NCBI RefSeq assembly: GCF_003668875.1
Contig: NZ_RAWM01000084.1
Location: 1 to 39,153 of the forward strand
Reading direction: 5' to 3'
From: Corallococcus interemptor
Lineage (GTDB): Bacteria; Myxococcota; Myxococcia; Myxococcales; Myxococcaceae
Length of the DNA: 39,153 bases
Shown here: positions 10,174-18,986 of the stretch, piece by piece
How positions within the stretch are numbered: the first letter of the stretch is position 1
Layout: every line of letters begins with the position of its first letter
Position numbers and translations under genes: made by a program
Notes under the pieces: generated by a model
The model's input: only the letters and a program-made list of their open reading frames with translations
Told to the model about the DNA's origin: nothing
The model's database searches: none

Positions 10174-11403
10174 TTGAAGAAAACCCTCCTCCTGGTTGAA
10201 ACGTTGTTCGTCCTGGGCGCCGCCGGCTGCGGCACTCCGGATGGTTCCCTTCCCGTGGATGACCGCCAGCCGTCGCTTGATTCGGCTGGCGAGGATTTGA
10301 CGACCACCGGCTGCACACAGCTGACACCCGCCAGCGTGAAGGCCAGCGGCGACGACGGCGCCGGCAGCGTCGCGGCGAACACGCTGGATGATCAGCTCAC
10401 CACGCGCTGGAGCAGCCTGGGCAAGGGCCAGTGGATTGACTACGACCTGGGCGCCACCAAGGCCGTGGGCGCGGTGTCGGTGGCGTGGCACGAGGGCAAC
10501 AAGCGCGCGAACACGTTCACCATCTCCGTGTCACCGGACGGCTACACCTATACGCAGGTGTACAGCGGCAAGAGCCTGGGGACGACGACCGCGGCGGAGA
10601 CGTACGCCTTCACGTCGGTGAGCGCGCGCCGCGTGCGCGTCACGGTGCAGGGCAACACCCTCAATGACTGGGCCAGCATCGCGGAGGCGCGCCCGTGCGC
10701 CGGCACCACGACGCAGCCGCCTCCCACCAACCCCGGCGGCATCGTGTGGCGGGGCGACTTCGAGTCCGGTGACCGCAGCCAGTGGGACGGCACGCAGATG
10801 ATGTCCTCGGACCGGCTCCAGGTCGTCTCATCGCCGCTGCGCGAGGGCGGCTTCGCCCTCAAGGCCACGGTGAAGCAGGGCGATGACCCCATCAACTCCA
10901 GCGGCAACCGGAACGAAATCTTCAAGCAGACGAAGGAGCCCTCCGGCTCCGAGTACTGGTACCGCTGGAGCACGCGCTTCGCGCCGGACTTCCCCAGCGT
11001 GAATACCTGGCAGCTCTTCACCCAGTGGCACCACGACGGCTGCTGCGGCTCTCCGCCGGTGGAGTTCTACGTCTACGGCGAGGAGATGCGGCTGAACATC
11101 GGCGGTTCGCCGGGCGTCATCGTCTGGCGCACGCCGCTGGTGCGCAACGCGTGGCACGACTTCATCTTCCACGTGAAGTGGTCGCCCAACGCCACCGTGG
11201 GCTTCGTGGAGCTGTACTACAACGGCAACCTGGTGCTGCCCAAGCGCTACATCGCGACGCAGTTCTCCGGGCAGCTCAACTACCTGAAGATTGGCCTGTA
11301 CCGGAACGACACCATCGCGCCGGTGGGCGTCGTCTACCACGACGGCTGGGTGATGGGCCGTTCGAAGGCGGACGTGCTGGATGCCAACTACCAGCTGAAG
11401 TGA
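10174..11403 (+). CDS. Secreted lipoprotein: F5/8 type C (discoidin) domain plus polysaccharide lyase
   Basis: This is an exported carbohydrate-active protein of about 409 aa. I chose the TTG at 10174, which gives KKTLLLVETLFVLGAAGC, a short lipoprotein signal with lipobox LGAAGC. Upstream in-frame codons exist (TTG at 10075, GTG at 10108) but add non-signal-like sequence. After a linker comes a discoidin/F5-8 C-type carbohydrate-binding domain (from about GCTQLTPASVKAS to ASIAEARPC) with the characteristic ANTLDDQLTTRWSS. A Thr/Pro linker leads into a jelly-roll polysaccharide lyase resembling the Pfam Polysacc_lyase family: GDFESGD, GNRNEIFKQ, EYWYRWSTRFAPDFP, LFTQWHHDGC and GLYRND. It should bind and cleave an acidic polysaccharide by beta-elimination; the substrate is unknown. 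A terminator-like hairpin follows. Confidence 0.85.
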   Translation: MKKTLLLVETLFVLGAAGCGTPDGSLPVDDRQPSLDSAGEDLTTTGCTQLTPASVKASGDDGAGSVAANTLDDQLTTRWSSLGKGQWIDYDLGATKAVGAVSVAWHEGNKRANTFTISVSPDGYTYTQVYSGKSLGTTTAAETYAFTSVSARRVRVTVQGNTLNDWASIAEARPCAGTTTQPPPTNPGGIVWRGDFESGDRSQWDGTQMMSSDRLQVVSSPLREGGFALKATVKQGDDPINSSGNRNEIFKQTKEPSGSEYWYRWSTRFAPDFPSVNTWQLFTQWHHDGCCGSPPVEFYVYGEEMRLNIGGSPGVIVWRTPLVRNAWHDFIFHVKWSPNATVGFVELYYNGNLVLPKRYIATQFSGQLNYLKIGLYRNDTIAPVGVVYHDGWVMGRSKADVLDANYQLK

Positions 11404-11413
11404 GACACCGGCC

Positions 11414-11441
11414 GCGTGCCCCGGTAGGCGCCGGGGCACGC
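11414..11441 (+). terminator. Terminator-like hairpin after the polysaccharide lyase
   Basis: A perfect 11-bp stem (gcgtgccccgg at 11414-11424, ccggggcacgc at 11431-11441) with a 6-base loop lies just after the lyase stop. No T-tract follows. Confidence 0.6.
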
Positions 11442-11490
11442 TCCGGGATAGGCTTTCTCGGGAAAGCAAGTCTCTTCGAGGAGCCGTCCC

Positions 11491-12063
11491 ATGCGTCTGT
11501 GCGCCGCGCTGACCGCCCTGTCCCTGCTCGCGTCCTGCACCACGACCTACGCCATCCCCAAGCCGGAGCTCACGCGGCTGGACGGCTTCCGGGACGACAA
11601 CGCGGCGCTGATGCGGGAGCTGGGCGACGTGCTGCTCAACCGCCCCACGGAGCGCCACCGCACGGTGCGGGACGTGGAGGGCCAGCCGCACGAGTTCAGC
11701 TCGGACACGCCGCTGGCGCTGGCGCGGGGCTCCGCCCGGACGGACGCGGAGTTCCAGCGCTACATCCAGGTGGGCGTGGACGCGGACCGCTTCCGGGGCG
11801 TGCCGCTGGAGGGCTCCACGTCCGGAGCCCCCGCGCCCGCGATGGAGGTGTCCCTGTCCGAGGTGGACCACGCCCAGCTGCGCGAGTTCAGCCTGGGCAA
11901 GACGCTGCTCCTGACGGGCTCCATCGGCGCGGCGGTGCTCGGGTCGATGGTGGTGGTGACCATGCTGCTGAAGCCCACCACCGGCTCGGAGCCGGGCGGC
12001 GGCGGCGGCACCATCGACATGGGCGGCCCCCGCCCGCGCGCCGTCCCGGGCGTCGCGTTCTGA
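11491..12063 (+). CDS. Hypothetical lipoprotein with a membrane segment
   Basis: This 190-aa protein has a short lipoprotein signal peptide (lipobox LLASC, Cys16) followed by TTTYAIPKPELTRLDGF. The middle is polar, with ELGDVLLNRPTERHRTVRDVEG. A hydrophobic segment, LLLTGSIGAAVLGSMVVVTMLL, lies at about residues 138-159. The tail is Gly/Pro-rich (GGGGGTIDMGG). The combination of a lipid anchor and an internal hydrophobic helix is unusual and might place the protein at the inner membrane with the tail crossing it. No known domain is recognised. It stands alone between a terminator-like hairpin and the convergent TesB gene. It is translated from an ATG about 8 bases after gaggagc. Confidence 0.78.
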   Translation: MRLCAALTALSLLASCTTTYAIPKPELTRLDGFRDDNAALMRELGDVLLNRPTERHRTVRDVEGQPHEFSSDTPLALARGSARTDAEFQRYIQVGVDADRFRGVPLEGSTSGAPAPAMEVSLSEVDHAQLREFSLGKTLLLTGSIGAAVLGSMVVVTMLLKPTTGSEPGGGGGTIDMGGPRPRAVPGVAF

Positions 12064-12067
12064 CGTC

Positions 12068-12097
12068 CCAGGCTCGCGCGGCTAGCGCGCGTCCTGG
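12068..12097. terminator. Hairpin spanning the convergent ends of the lipoprotein gene and tesB
   Basis: The stem pairs ccagg (12068-12072) and cgcgcg (12075-12080) with cgcgcg (12086-12091) and cctgg (12093-12097), with a small internal bulge and a gctag loop that contains the tesB stop codon. It could terminate transcription from both directions. There is no T-tract. Confidence 0.4.
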
Positions 12098-12951
12098 CGC
12101 TGGCGCAGCAGCCCTTCCTGGGCCACGGAGGCGACGAGCCGCCCGTCGCGGGTGAAGACGTGCCCGCGCGCCAGGCCCCGGGCGTTGCCGGCCCAGGGGC
12201 TCTCCATCGTGTAGAGCAGCCAGTCGTTGACCTTCAGGTCGCCGTGGAACCACAGCGCGTGGTCCAGGCTGGCCATCTGGAAGCCCGGCTGGAGGAACGT
12301 CTGCGCGTGCGGCTGGAGCGCGGTGCCCAGCAGGTTGAAGTCGCTGGCGTACGCGAGCACGTAGCGGTGCACCTGGGGCTCGTCGGGCATGGCGCCGTCG
12401 GCGCGGAACCAGACGTGCTTCACGGGCGGCTCGGCCCTGGGCTCGAAGGGGTCCACGTACGTCACCGGGCGCATTTCAATGGGCTTGGCGGAGAGGAACT
12501 TCTCCCGGTGCCGCTCCGACATCCGGTTCGCGTGGCGGCCCAGCAGCTCCAGGTCCGTGGGCAGCGACTCCGGCGGCGGCACGTCCGGCATGGTGGCCTG
12601 GTGCGTGAAGCCCGGCTCCTCCCCCTGGAAGGACGCCATCAGCGTGAAGATGGGCTGGCCCTTCTGGATGGCCACCACGCGGCGGGTGGTGAAGCTGCCG
12701 CCGTCGCGCACGCGGTCCACGGTGTAGACGACGGGCAGGCCCGCGTCCCCGGGGCGCAGGAAGTAGCCGTGCAGCGAGTGCACCGTGCGCTGCGCCTCCA
12801 CCGTCTGGCTGGCGGCGGACACGGACTGCCCCAGCACCTGCCCTCCGAAGAGCTGCCGGAAGCCCAGGTCCTGGCTCGAGCCACGGAACAGGTTCTCCTC
12901 GATGGGCTCCAGCTTCAGGAGCCCCAACAGCTCATCCAGCACCCGGCTCAT
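12082..12951 (-). CDS. tesB: Acyl-CoA thioesterase II
   Basis: This 289-aa double hot-dog thioesterase hydrolyses acyl-CoA to free fatty acid and CoA in the cytoplasm. From the ATG at 12951 the protein matches Escherichia coli TesB closely in layout: LLKLEPIEENLFRG, FGGQVLGQSV, HSLHGYFLRPGD, GGSFTTRRVVAIQKG. The catalytic residues known from TesB (Asp204, Thr228, Gln278) fall at the same positions here as Asp204 (YASDFNLL), Ser228 (MASLDHALWFH) and Gln278 (SVAQEGLLR), so the Thr is conservatively replaced by Ser. The frame extends to 12975, but MSRVLDELLG is the family-like start. It is divergent from the GT-C-like membrane protein. Physiological role is uncertain for the whole family; turnover of surplus acyl-CoA is usual. 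Confidence 0.93.
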   Translation of the reverse strand: MSRVLDELLGLLKLEPIEENLFRGSSQDLGFRQLFGGQVLGQSVSAASQTVEAQRTVHSLHGYFLRPGDAGLPVVYTVDRVRDGGSFTTRRVVAIQKGQPIFTLMASFQGEEPGFTHQATMPDVPPPESLPTDLELLGRHANRMSERHREKFLSAKPIEMRPVTYVDPFEPRAEPPVKHVWFRADGAMPDEPQVHRYVLAYASDFNLLGTALQPHAQTFLQPGFQMASLDHALWFHGDLKVNDWLLYTMESPWAGNARGLARGHVFTRDGRLVASVAQEGLLRQRQDAR

Positions 12952-13052
12952 GTACGTCCTCCCGTTTTGACGCACCCCGTCTCTACTCCAGCCGCCGGCC
13001 CCCGCGCCTGGGCCAATGTAGAGTGCGGCGCCTTTCTTCCGCGGAGGAGCCC

Positions 13053-14564
13053 ATGGCCCCGCTTTCCCTGCGAGACGCCGTCCGGCGGCACCCGGCGGCC
13101 TGGGGCATGGCGGCCACGTTCGCCGCCAGCCTGCTCCTGCGCGGGCTGTACCTGGCGGGTGCGCCGGACCGGGACTGGCCCTTCTCCGTCTTCTTCGCGG
13201 GCGACGCGCGCTTCTTCCACACCGCCGCGCTGGACCTGGCCCGGAGCCGTGAAGTCCCGGCCGCCCTGCCCTACCACCCGCCCCTGTTCCCCGCGCTCCT
13301 GGGCTTCCTGTACCGGGTGCTGGGAGAGCCCCGGGGCAGCGCGCTGCCGTACAAGCTGGCGCTCGCCTGCGTGGGCGCGGCGACGGTGGCCTTCTGCCAG
13401 GGCTGGTGGCGGCGCCTGCTGGGAACGGCGTGGAGCCTGGTGGCGGCGGGGCTGTATGCCACGAGCTTCGGGTGGCTGGTGCTGTCCACCACGTACAGCA
13501 ATGAAACCGTGTCCGCGCTGTGGCTGTGTTTCACCTGCGCGCTGGCCTTGCGCGTGGGAGGCCGGGCGCCGTCCTGGCCCGAGGGGCTGGCCCTGGGCGC
13601 GGTGATGGGATTGGGCACGCTCACCCGCGCGGAGCACCTGGGGCTGTGGCCGTTCCTGTGTGTGTATGCGTGGACCGCGCGGGAGCGGGCCCCGGAGCTT
13701 GGGTCATGGAAGCCCTGGGCCGTGCGCTGGGGCGCGGCGGTGGGCGTGTCGCTGCTGGTGCTCGTCCCTTCCGCGCTGCGAAACCTGGACACGATGCGCG
13801 AGTTGAACGCGCGGGCACCACACCTGGAGCCGCTGCCGCGGTGGGTGCCCGTCACCGTGTATGGGCCGCTCAACTTCGCGATGGCCAACCACCCGGGCGC
13901 CACCGGGGGCTTCACCCCGGCCCTCATCAACCAGGGCGGCAGCAACGGCCAGCTGGACCCTTCCCGCCCGGAGCACCGCAGACTGCTCCTGCACGGCTAC
14001 GCGGAAGGCTTGCGCTGGATGCTGGACGCGCCCGGCGACGCGGCCCGGCTGCTCTGGACGAAGCTGGATTTGTGGCTGGACGGACTGCGCCTGGGCATTG
14101 GCGTGTCGGACGTGCCCGGGGGCCTCACCGGCGAGCGCGCCCCGGTGGACGTGTTCGTCCCGGACGCGGGGTGGCTCAAGTGGCCCCTGGCGGCGCTGCT
14201 CCTCGCCGGGATGCTGCTGTCGCTCAAGCCCGCGCACGCGCCCTTCCGGCTCCTGTCACTGGTGGTGCTGCACCGGGTGCTCGTCACGCTGGCCTTCTTT
14301 GGCTACGCGCGCGGCCTGCTCGTCGTCTTCCCCGCGCTGCTGCCGCTCCTGGTGCTGCCCTTGAAGATCCTGGGGGAGCGCCACGCGGGCGTGGCCCGGA
14401 GGCTGCCCGTGTTCGCCGGGGCGCTGCTGCTCTTGCTCTGGGTGGAGGCCGCGCTCCTCGCCGCGCGCGATACGCCCCGCCGCTTCATGGCCAGCGGCAC
14501 CACCGACGCGGCGAACGGCAAGCTCATCCAGGACGACCGCGTCCGGCTCTGGCCCCAACCCTGA
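13053..14564 (+). CDS. Polytopic membrane protein, GT-C (PMT/ArnT-like) glycosyltransferase family
   Basis: This protein of about 503 aa has roughly ten hydrophobic segments. The first (AAWGMAATFAASLLLRGLYL) is followed by a periplasmic loop with acidic residues, FFAGDARFFHTAALDL, the usual place of the catalytic Asp in GT-C enzymes that transfer sugars from polyprenyl-phosphate donors. YHPPLFPALLGFLYR and GLGTLTRAEHLGLWP are also typical of the Dol-P-Man/ArnT-like superfamily. The ATG at 13053 has ggaggag six bases upstream; the longer frame from 13023 is not needed. The acceptor could be lipid A, protein or an exopolysaccharide, and nothing nearby decides it. An AT-rich stretch of about 150 bases separates it from the protease gene that follows. 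Confidence 0.8.
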   Translation: MAPLSLRDAVRRHPAAWGMAATFAASLLLRGLYLAGAPDRDWPFSVFFAGDARFFHTAALDLARSREVPAALPYHPPLFPALLGFLYRVLGEPRGSALPYKLALACVGAATVAFCQGWWRRLLGTAWSLVAAGLYATSFGWLVLSTTYSNETVSALWLCFTCALALRVGGRAPSWPEGLALGAVMGLGTLTRAEHLGLWPFLCVYAWTARERAPELGSWKPWAVRWGAAVGVSLLVLVPSALRNLDTMRELNARAPHLEPLPRWVPVTVYGPLNFAMANHPGATGGFTPALINQGGSNGQLDPSRPEHRRLLLHGYAEGLRWMLDAPGDAARLLWTKLDLWLDGLRLGIGVSDVPGGLTGERAPVDVFVPDAGWLKWPLAALLLAGMLLSLKPAHAPFRLLSLVVLHRVLVTLAFFGYARGLLVVFPALLPLLVLPLKILGERHAGVARRLPVFAGALLLLLWVEAALLAARDTPRRFMASGTTDAANGKLIQDDRVRLWPQP

Positions 14565-14729
14565 CTGCCAGTGAACATTCCAAGTTCATGGATCCACTAA
14601 GTTTCGCGAAATTCACACCTACTCAGGAATAACCGCAATTCATTCTTAAAAAGCGTCTGACCTAAGCAGGGAGCGCTCCACCCCGGAGCCCGCCGGTCCC
14701 GTCCGGCGGCTTCACCCGAGGAGACGTCC
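14565..14729 (+). promoter_or_regulatory. AT-rich leader and likely promoter of the metalloprotease gene
   Basis: This is one of the most AT-rich stretches in the window (about 14571-14665, for example gaaattcacacctactcagg and cattcttaaaaagc), lying directly upstream of the secreted protease gene. The sharp composition change makes it the probable promoter. A gaggaga ribosome binding site sits at 14718-14724. I cannot assign exact -35/-10 hexamers. Confidence 0.45.
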
Positions 14730-17700
14730 ATGCGCCCCCTGCGGTCCGCGTTGTGTTGTCTTGCCCTCCTGGTGTCGTCCACGACGTACGCCTTCCAACC
14801 CTCACAGCCCGAGCAGCAGAGCGCGGTCGCGAAGAAGGCCTTCTTCAAGCCGGAGCTGTACCTGCCCATCCAGAACGTGCCCCTGGAGAAGGCGCGCACG
14901 CTGATGCCGCGCGCGGGCGCGGACCGGTGGGCGGGGTTCGTCACCCGCTTCGGCGGCAACGTGCAGGTGTATCTGGATCCGCTGTCCGGCATGCCCACGG
15001 GCATCCAGGGCAGCTTCCCGCTCATCCCGGGTGACGGCTTCCGCAACGCCGTCACGCTGGAGTCCGTGCGCCAGGGCCTGGGCCGCTCGGTGGGCAGCGT
15101 GGACGAGTCCGTGGTGGGTGAGCTCGTCTTCAAGTTCGTCGCGGACCATCAGGACGCCATTGGCGTGGACCTGATGCAGCTGGGCGCGCCGCGCGTGACG
15201 CAGGTGACGGACACGCTGTGGCAGGTGCACATCCCGCAGGTGGTGAACGGCATCCCGGTGCGGCACGGCCGGCTGGCGGCCACCATCAGCCACGGCAACC
15301 TCATCCTCCTGGGCACGGAGGCGTGGGCCAACGTGGGCATCGACACGAAGCCCCGCTTCACCGCGAACCAGGCGCTCAGCGCGGGCAGCAGCTTCCTGGG
15401 CGTGGCGCTGGCGCCCAACAGCCTGTGGCAGTCCCCCACGCTGGAGGTGGCCCCGTACGCGCGCACGGGCGCGTCCTTTGGCCAGGGCTATGGCCACGCG
15501 CTGGTGTGGAGCTACGGCTTCTCCAACCCCGGCGAGCACGAGCGCTGGAAGGTGACGGTGGACGCGAACTCCGGCGAGGTGCTGGCCGTGGAGGACGACA
15601 ACCACTACTTCGACGCCCAGGTGAAGGGCGGCGTGTACCCGTCCACCAACATCGGCACCTGCACGTCGAAGGAGACGTGCGGCACCATGCAGCCCAACAC
15701 GCCCATGCCGTGGGCGAACACGGGCTTCGCGTCGCCCAACAACTTCACGGACGGCGCGGGCATCTACAACTACAGCGCCGGCACCCTCAACACGACGCTG
15801 TCCGGCAAGTACGTGAAGATCGCCGACAGCTGCGGCGCCATCAACGTCAGCTCCGCCACCGGCAGCCTGGACCTGGGCGGCGTGAACAACGACCACGACT
15901 GCACCGTGCCCGCGGGCACGTCCGCGGGCAACACGCCGGCGGCGCGCTCCAGCTTCTACGAGCTGAACAAGATTAAAGAGGTGGCCCGCGGCTGGCTGCC
16001 CAGCAACACGTGGCTGCAGGGCCAGCTCACGTCCAACGTGAACCTGAACAGCACCTGCAACGCGTTCTGGAACGGCAGCTCCGTGAACTTCTACAAGTCC
16101 GGTGGCGGCTGCCGGAACACCGGTGAGATTGGCGCGGTGTTCGACCACGAGTGGGGCCACGGCATGGACAACTTCGACGCCAACGGCTCCCTGTCCAACT
16201 CCAGCGAGGGCTACGCGGACATCGCGGGCATCCTGCGGCTGCAGACGTCCTGCGTGGGCTACGGCTTCTTCCAGACGACGAACACGGGCTGCGGCCTCAC
16301 GCCGGACGGCACGGGCTACAACCAGCAGGAGGCCCAGGTGGCGGGCCAGTCCTGGTGCAACCTGCGCTGCTCGGGCGTGCGTGACGCGGACTGGGCGGCG
16401 AGCGCGCCGAACATCCCGGCCACCCCGCAGAACTTCACCTGCAAGATGTGCTCGTCCGGCTCCGGCCCGTGCAGCAAGCAGGTGCACTGCGCCGCGTCCC
16501 CCGTGCGCCAGGCGGCGTGGGACCTGGTGACGCGCGACCTGACGGCGGCGCCCTTCAACTACAACTCCAACGACGCGTTCCTCCTGGGCAACAAGCTCTT
16601 CTACCAGGGCTCCGGCAACATCGGCACGTGGCACGCCTGCAACTGCACCGCCGGCACGTCCGACGGCTGCGGCGCGACGAACGGCTACATGCAGTGGCTG
16701 GCCGCGGACGACGACAACGGCAACCTGGCGGACGGCACGCCGCACATGACGGCCATCCACGCCGCGTACAACCGCCACAACATCGCCTGCTCCACGCCCG
16801 CGCCCACCAACGGCGGCTGCGCGGCCGGCCCCACGGCGGCCCCCACCACCACGGCCACCCCGGGCGACAGCCAGGTGAGCCTGTCGTGGACGGCTTCCTC
16901 GGGCGCCAGCCAGTACTGGGTGATGAAGACGGAGGGCTTCGCGGGCTGTGACTTCGGCAAGGCGCGCGTGGCCACCGTCACCGGCACCAGCTACACGGAC
17001 GCGGAGGTCGCCAACGGCCGCCAGTATTGCTACTCGGTGGTGCCCGCCAGCAGCAACGCGTGCTTCGGCCCGGCGTCCACCTGCACCTGCACCACGCCCA
17101 CCTGCGCGGCGCCCGGCGCGCCCACGCTGTCCACCCCCGCCTCCGGCGCCACCGGCGTGGAGCTGCTCGCGGCGCTGGACTGGGCGGACGTGACGGGCGT
17201 GTCCGGCTACGAGGTGCAGGTGGCCACCGACAGCGCGTTCACCAACGTGGTGCGCAGCGCCAACTCGCTCGTCGCCAGCAACTGGACCGTGTCCCCGGGC
17301 CTGACGGCCAGCACGGCCTACTACTGGCGCGTGCGGGCGCTCAACTCGTGCGGTGGCACCAGCTCCTGGAGCGCGACGCGCGGGTTCACCACGCGCGGCT
17401 GCGTCACCCTGGCGGCCCCCACCCTGACGGCTCCGGCCAACGGCGCCACGGGCGTGTCCCTGAACGCATCGCTGGACTGGTCCGACGTGGCGAGCGCCGC
17501 CGGCTATGACGTGCAGGTGGCCACCGACAGCGCGTTCACCAACGTGGTGCGCAGCACGACGGGCCTCTCCTCCAGCGCGTGGAACGTGACGCCCGGCCTG
17601 TCCAACCTCACGCCGTACTACTGGCGCGCGCGGGCCACCGACAGCTGCGGCGCCGGCCCGTACAGCAGCGCGTTCAGCTTCACCACCACCAACGTGTGCA

Positions 17701-18293
17701 CGCCCACCGTGGCCACGTACAACAGCACGCTGCGCACCCCGGCCTGCGGCTCCGTGTGCGGCTGCGACACCGGCCCCACGCTCGTCAACGGGCGCGGCAC
17801 GCTGTCCGGCGGCGCGGAGCCCAACCAGCCCAACACGCTGGGCGGCACCTGCGCGGACGGCTCCACCGGCACCTACCACTCGGATGAGAGCATCGACCGC
17901 ATCGTGCTCAAGACGGTGGACCAGGGCACCATCACCCCGGGCAAGCAGCTCACGGTGGACGTGACGGTGTGGTGCTACGGCACCAGCGACCAGCTGGACC
18001 TGTACTACACGACGAACACCACCACGCCCTCGTGGACCGCCATCACCACGGCCCAGGCGTGCACCGCGTCGGGGCTCAAGACGTTCTCCTTCCCCGTCAC
18101 GGTGGGCAGCACGACCGGCAACCACGCCGTGCGCGCGCAGTTCCGCTTCAGCAGCACGCCGACCAGCGCCTGCGTGTCCGGGACGTACAACGACCGCGAC
18201 GACCTGGTGTTCAACGTCGTGTCCGCGGTGGCCTCCAACCCCACCGCTCCGGCCGCGAAGCAGGTGCGGGGCCGGGCCCTGACGGCGCGCTAG
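14730..18293 (+). CDS. Large secreted zinc metalloprotease (HEXXH gluzincin) with Fn3 repeats and a C-terminal module
   Basis: This 1187-aa exported protease opens with a signal peptide (about 1-21, SSTTYA cleavage). Residues 60-290 look like an FTP/PepSY-type inhibitory propeptide. The catalytic domain has HEWGHGMD (His473, Glu474, His477) and the third zinc ligand in SEGYADI (Glu493), with many Cys residues consistent with disulphides outside the cell. Then comes a divergent Fn3-like domain (about 700-785), two Fn3-like repeats 99 residues apart that share VQVATDSAFTNVVRS, and a C-terminal module (about 997-1170) that is clearly homologous to that of the M28 protease at 19590. The ribosome binding site is strong and a terminator follows. 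It is probably activated by propeptide removal and used to digest prey or proteinaceous food (inference). I do not assign a precise MEROPS family. Confidence 0.9.
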   Translation: MRPLRSALCCLALLVSSTTYAFQPSQPEQQSAVAKKAFFKPELYLPIQNVPLEKARTLMPRAGADRWAGFVTRFGGNVQVYLDPLSGMPTGIQGSFPLIPGDGFRNAVTLESVRQGLGRSVGSVDESVVGELVFKFVADHQDAIGVDLMQLGAPRVTQVTDTLWQVHIPQVVNGIPVRHGRLAATISHGNLILLGTEAWANVGIDTKPRFTANQALSAGSSFLGVALAPNSLWQSPTLEVAPYARTGASFGQGYGHALVWSYGFSNPGEHERWKVTVDANSGEVLAVEDDNHYFDAQVKGGVYPSTNIGTCTSKETCGTMQPNTPMPWANTGFASPNNFTDGAGIYNYSAGTLNTTLSGKYVKIADSCGAINVSSATGSLDLGGVNNDHDCTVPAGTSAGNTPAARSSFYELNKIKEVARGWLPSNTWLQGQLTSNVNLNSTCNAFWNGSSVNFYKSGGGCRNTGEIGAVFDHEWGHGMDNFDANGSLSNSSEGYADIAGILRLQTSCVGYGFFQTTNTGCGLTPDGTGYNQQEAQVAGQSWCNLRCSGVRDADWAASAPNIPATPQNFTCKMCSSGSGPCSKQVHCAASPVRQAAWDLVTRDLTAAPFNYNSNDAFLLGNKLFYQGSGNIGTWHACNCTAGTSDGCGATNGYMQWLAADDDNGNLADGTPHMTAIHAAYNRHNIACSTPAPTNGGCAAGPTAAPTTTATPGDSQVSLSWTASSGASQYWVMKTEGFAGCDFGKARVATVTGTSYTDAEVANGRQYCYSVVPASSNACFGPASTCTCTTPTCAAPGAPTLSTPASGATGVELLAALDWADVTGVSGYEVQVATDSAFTNVVRSANSLVASNWTVSPGLTASTAYYWRVRALNSCGGTSSWSATRGFTTRGCVTLAAPTLTAPANGATGVSLNASLDWSDVASAAGYDVQVATDSAFTNVVRSTTGLSSSAWNVTPGLSNLTPYYWRARATDSCGAGPYSSAFSFTTTNVCTPTVATYNSTLRTPACGSVCGCDTGPTLVNGRGTLSGGAEPNQPNTLGGTCADGSTGTYHSDESIDRIVLKTVDQGTITPGKQLTVDVTVWCYGTSDQLDLYYTTNTTTPSWTAITTAQACTASGLKTFSFPVTVGSTTGNHAVRAQFRFSSTPTSACVSGTYNDRDDLVFNVVSAVASNPTAPAAKQVRGRALTAR
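17214..17555 (+). repeat. 45-bp exact direct repeat in the Fn3 domains
   Basis: Positions 17214-17258 and 17511-17555 are identical 45-bp blocks, 297 bp (99 codons) apart, coding VQVATDSAFTNVVRS in each Fn3-like repeat. The surrounding repeat units are similar but not identical. This indicates an internal domain duplication with recent sequence exchange or strong conservation. Confidence 0.85.
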
Positions 18294-18318
18294 CCTCAAG
18301 CCGCGCGTGACGTGACAT

Positions 18319-18350
18319 GGGGGCTCCCGGATTTCGTCCCGGGGGCCCCC
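18319..18350. terminator. Terminator hairpin between the protease and the VOC gene
   Basis: A 12-bp stem with one G-U pair (gggggctcccgg at 18319-18330, ccgggggccccc at 18339-18350) and an 8-base loop lies 25 bases after the protease stop and 15 bases before the stop of the convergent gene. It probably serves both genes. Confidence 0.75.
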
Positions 18351-18365
18351 GTGCCTTTCACGGGC

Positions 18366-18767
18366 TCACCAGGTGTAGACGACGGACGGCGCGGAGCGCT
18401 TCGCGGGCCCGTGGTGGACCATCTCGATGTTGTTGCCGTCCGGATCCAGCACGAAGGCCGCGTAGTAGCCCGGGTGGTACGAGCGCTCGCCGGGGCCTCC
18501 GTTGTCGCGACCGCCCGCCGCCACCGCCGCTTGATGGAAGCGGTGCACCATCTCCCGGTCCTTCGCCTGGAAGGCCAGGTGGATGCGCGCCGTGGGCTCG
18601 CGGTCGCTGCTGATGTAGAGCTCGTCCGCGGCCAGGTGGCGCTCGCTCTCGTTGAAGACCGGGATGCCCATCACCTCCAGCACCGCGCGGTAGAAGCGCT
18701 TGCTTGCCTCCAGGTCCCGGACCTGGAGGTGGACGTGGTCGAACATGCGGCCGTGGTGCAGTTCCAT
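18366..18767 (-). CDS. VOC superfamily (glyoxalase/bleomycin resistance-like) protein
   Basis: This 133-aa cytosolic metalloprotein has the vicinal-oxygen-chelate fold, with two beta-alpha-beta-beta-beta modules. MFDHVHLQVRDLEASKRFY provides the first metal His, ARIHLAFQAKD starts the second module, and FVLDPDGNNIEMVHH carries the C-terminal metal Glu. Family members include glyoxalase I, extradiol dioxygenases and antibiotic-binding proteins; the sequence is too generic to choose, though YYAAFVLDPDGNNIE is typical of the glyoxalase-like uncharacterised clade. I chose the ATG at 18767 because gggaga lies about six bases upstream; the open frame extends to 19169 but would overlap the gene at 18987 in antisense. 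Confidence 0.87.
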   Translation of the reverse strand: MELHHGRMFDHVHLQVRDLEASKRFYRAVLEVMGIPVFNESERHLAADELYISSDREPTARIHLAFQAKDREMVHRFHQAAVAAGGRDNGGPGERSYHPGYYAAFVLDPDGNNIEMVHHGPAKRSAPSVVYTW

Positions 18768-18986
18768 GGTCTGTCTCCCGTGCTTTCTTCGCGAGGTGTC
18801 TGTCGGACACCCGCCGGACCTGCGACCTTCAGAACGGCAATTCGCGCATGTCAAGGCGCACGCGCCCGGGAAGTCGTGAAAGCGGCAGCAACCTCTGCAA
18901 AAGCACGGGCATCCAGCGGCGGGACGACGCAGCTTCATGCGATAGTCCGCGCACTTCGCTGTTCTTGCCTTCAGGAGGGTGCCGGG

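Noticed and set aside
9641-10327. N-terminal extension of the sigma-54 activator up to 10327
   Set aside because: The added translation is unlike protein, overlaps the lyase start and promoter region, and PilZ begins naturally after the ATG at 9640.
16102-16530. CRISPR array or tandem short repeats inside the protease region
   Set aside because: Repeats seen here are coding domain repeats with long periods (279 and 297 bp), not short repeats with unique spacers; no cas genes are present.
14802-18299. An 1165-codon minus-strand open frame opposite the HEXXH protease
   Set aside because: Same composition artefact; the plus strand has signal peptide, zinc motif and repeat domains.
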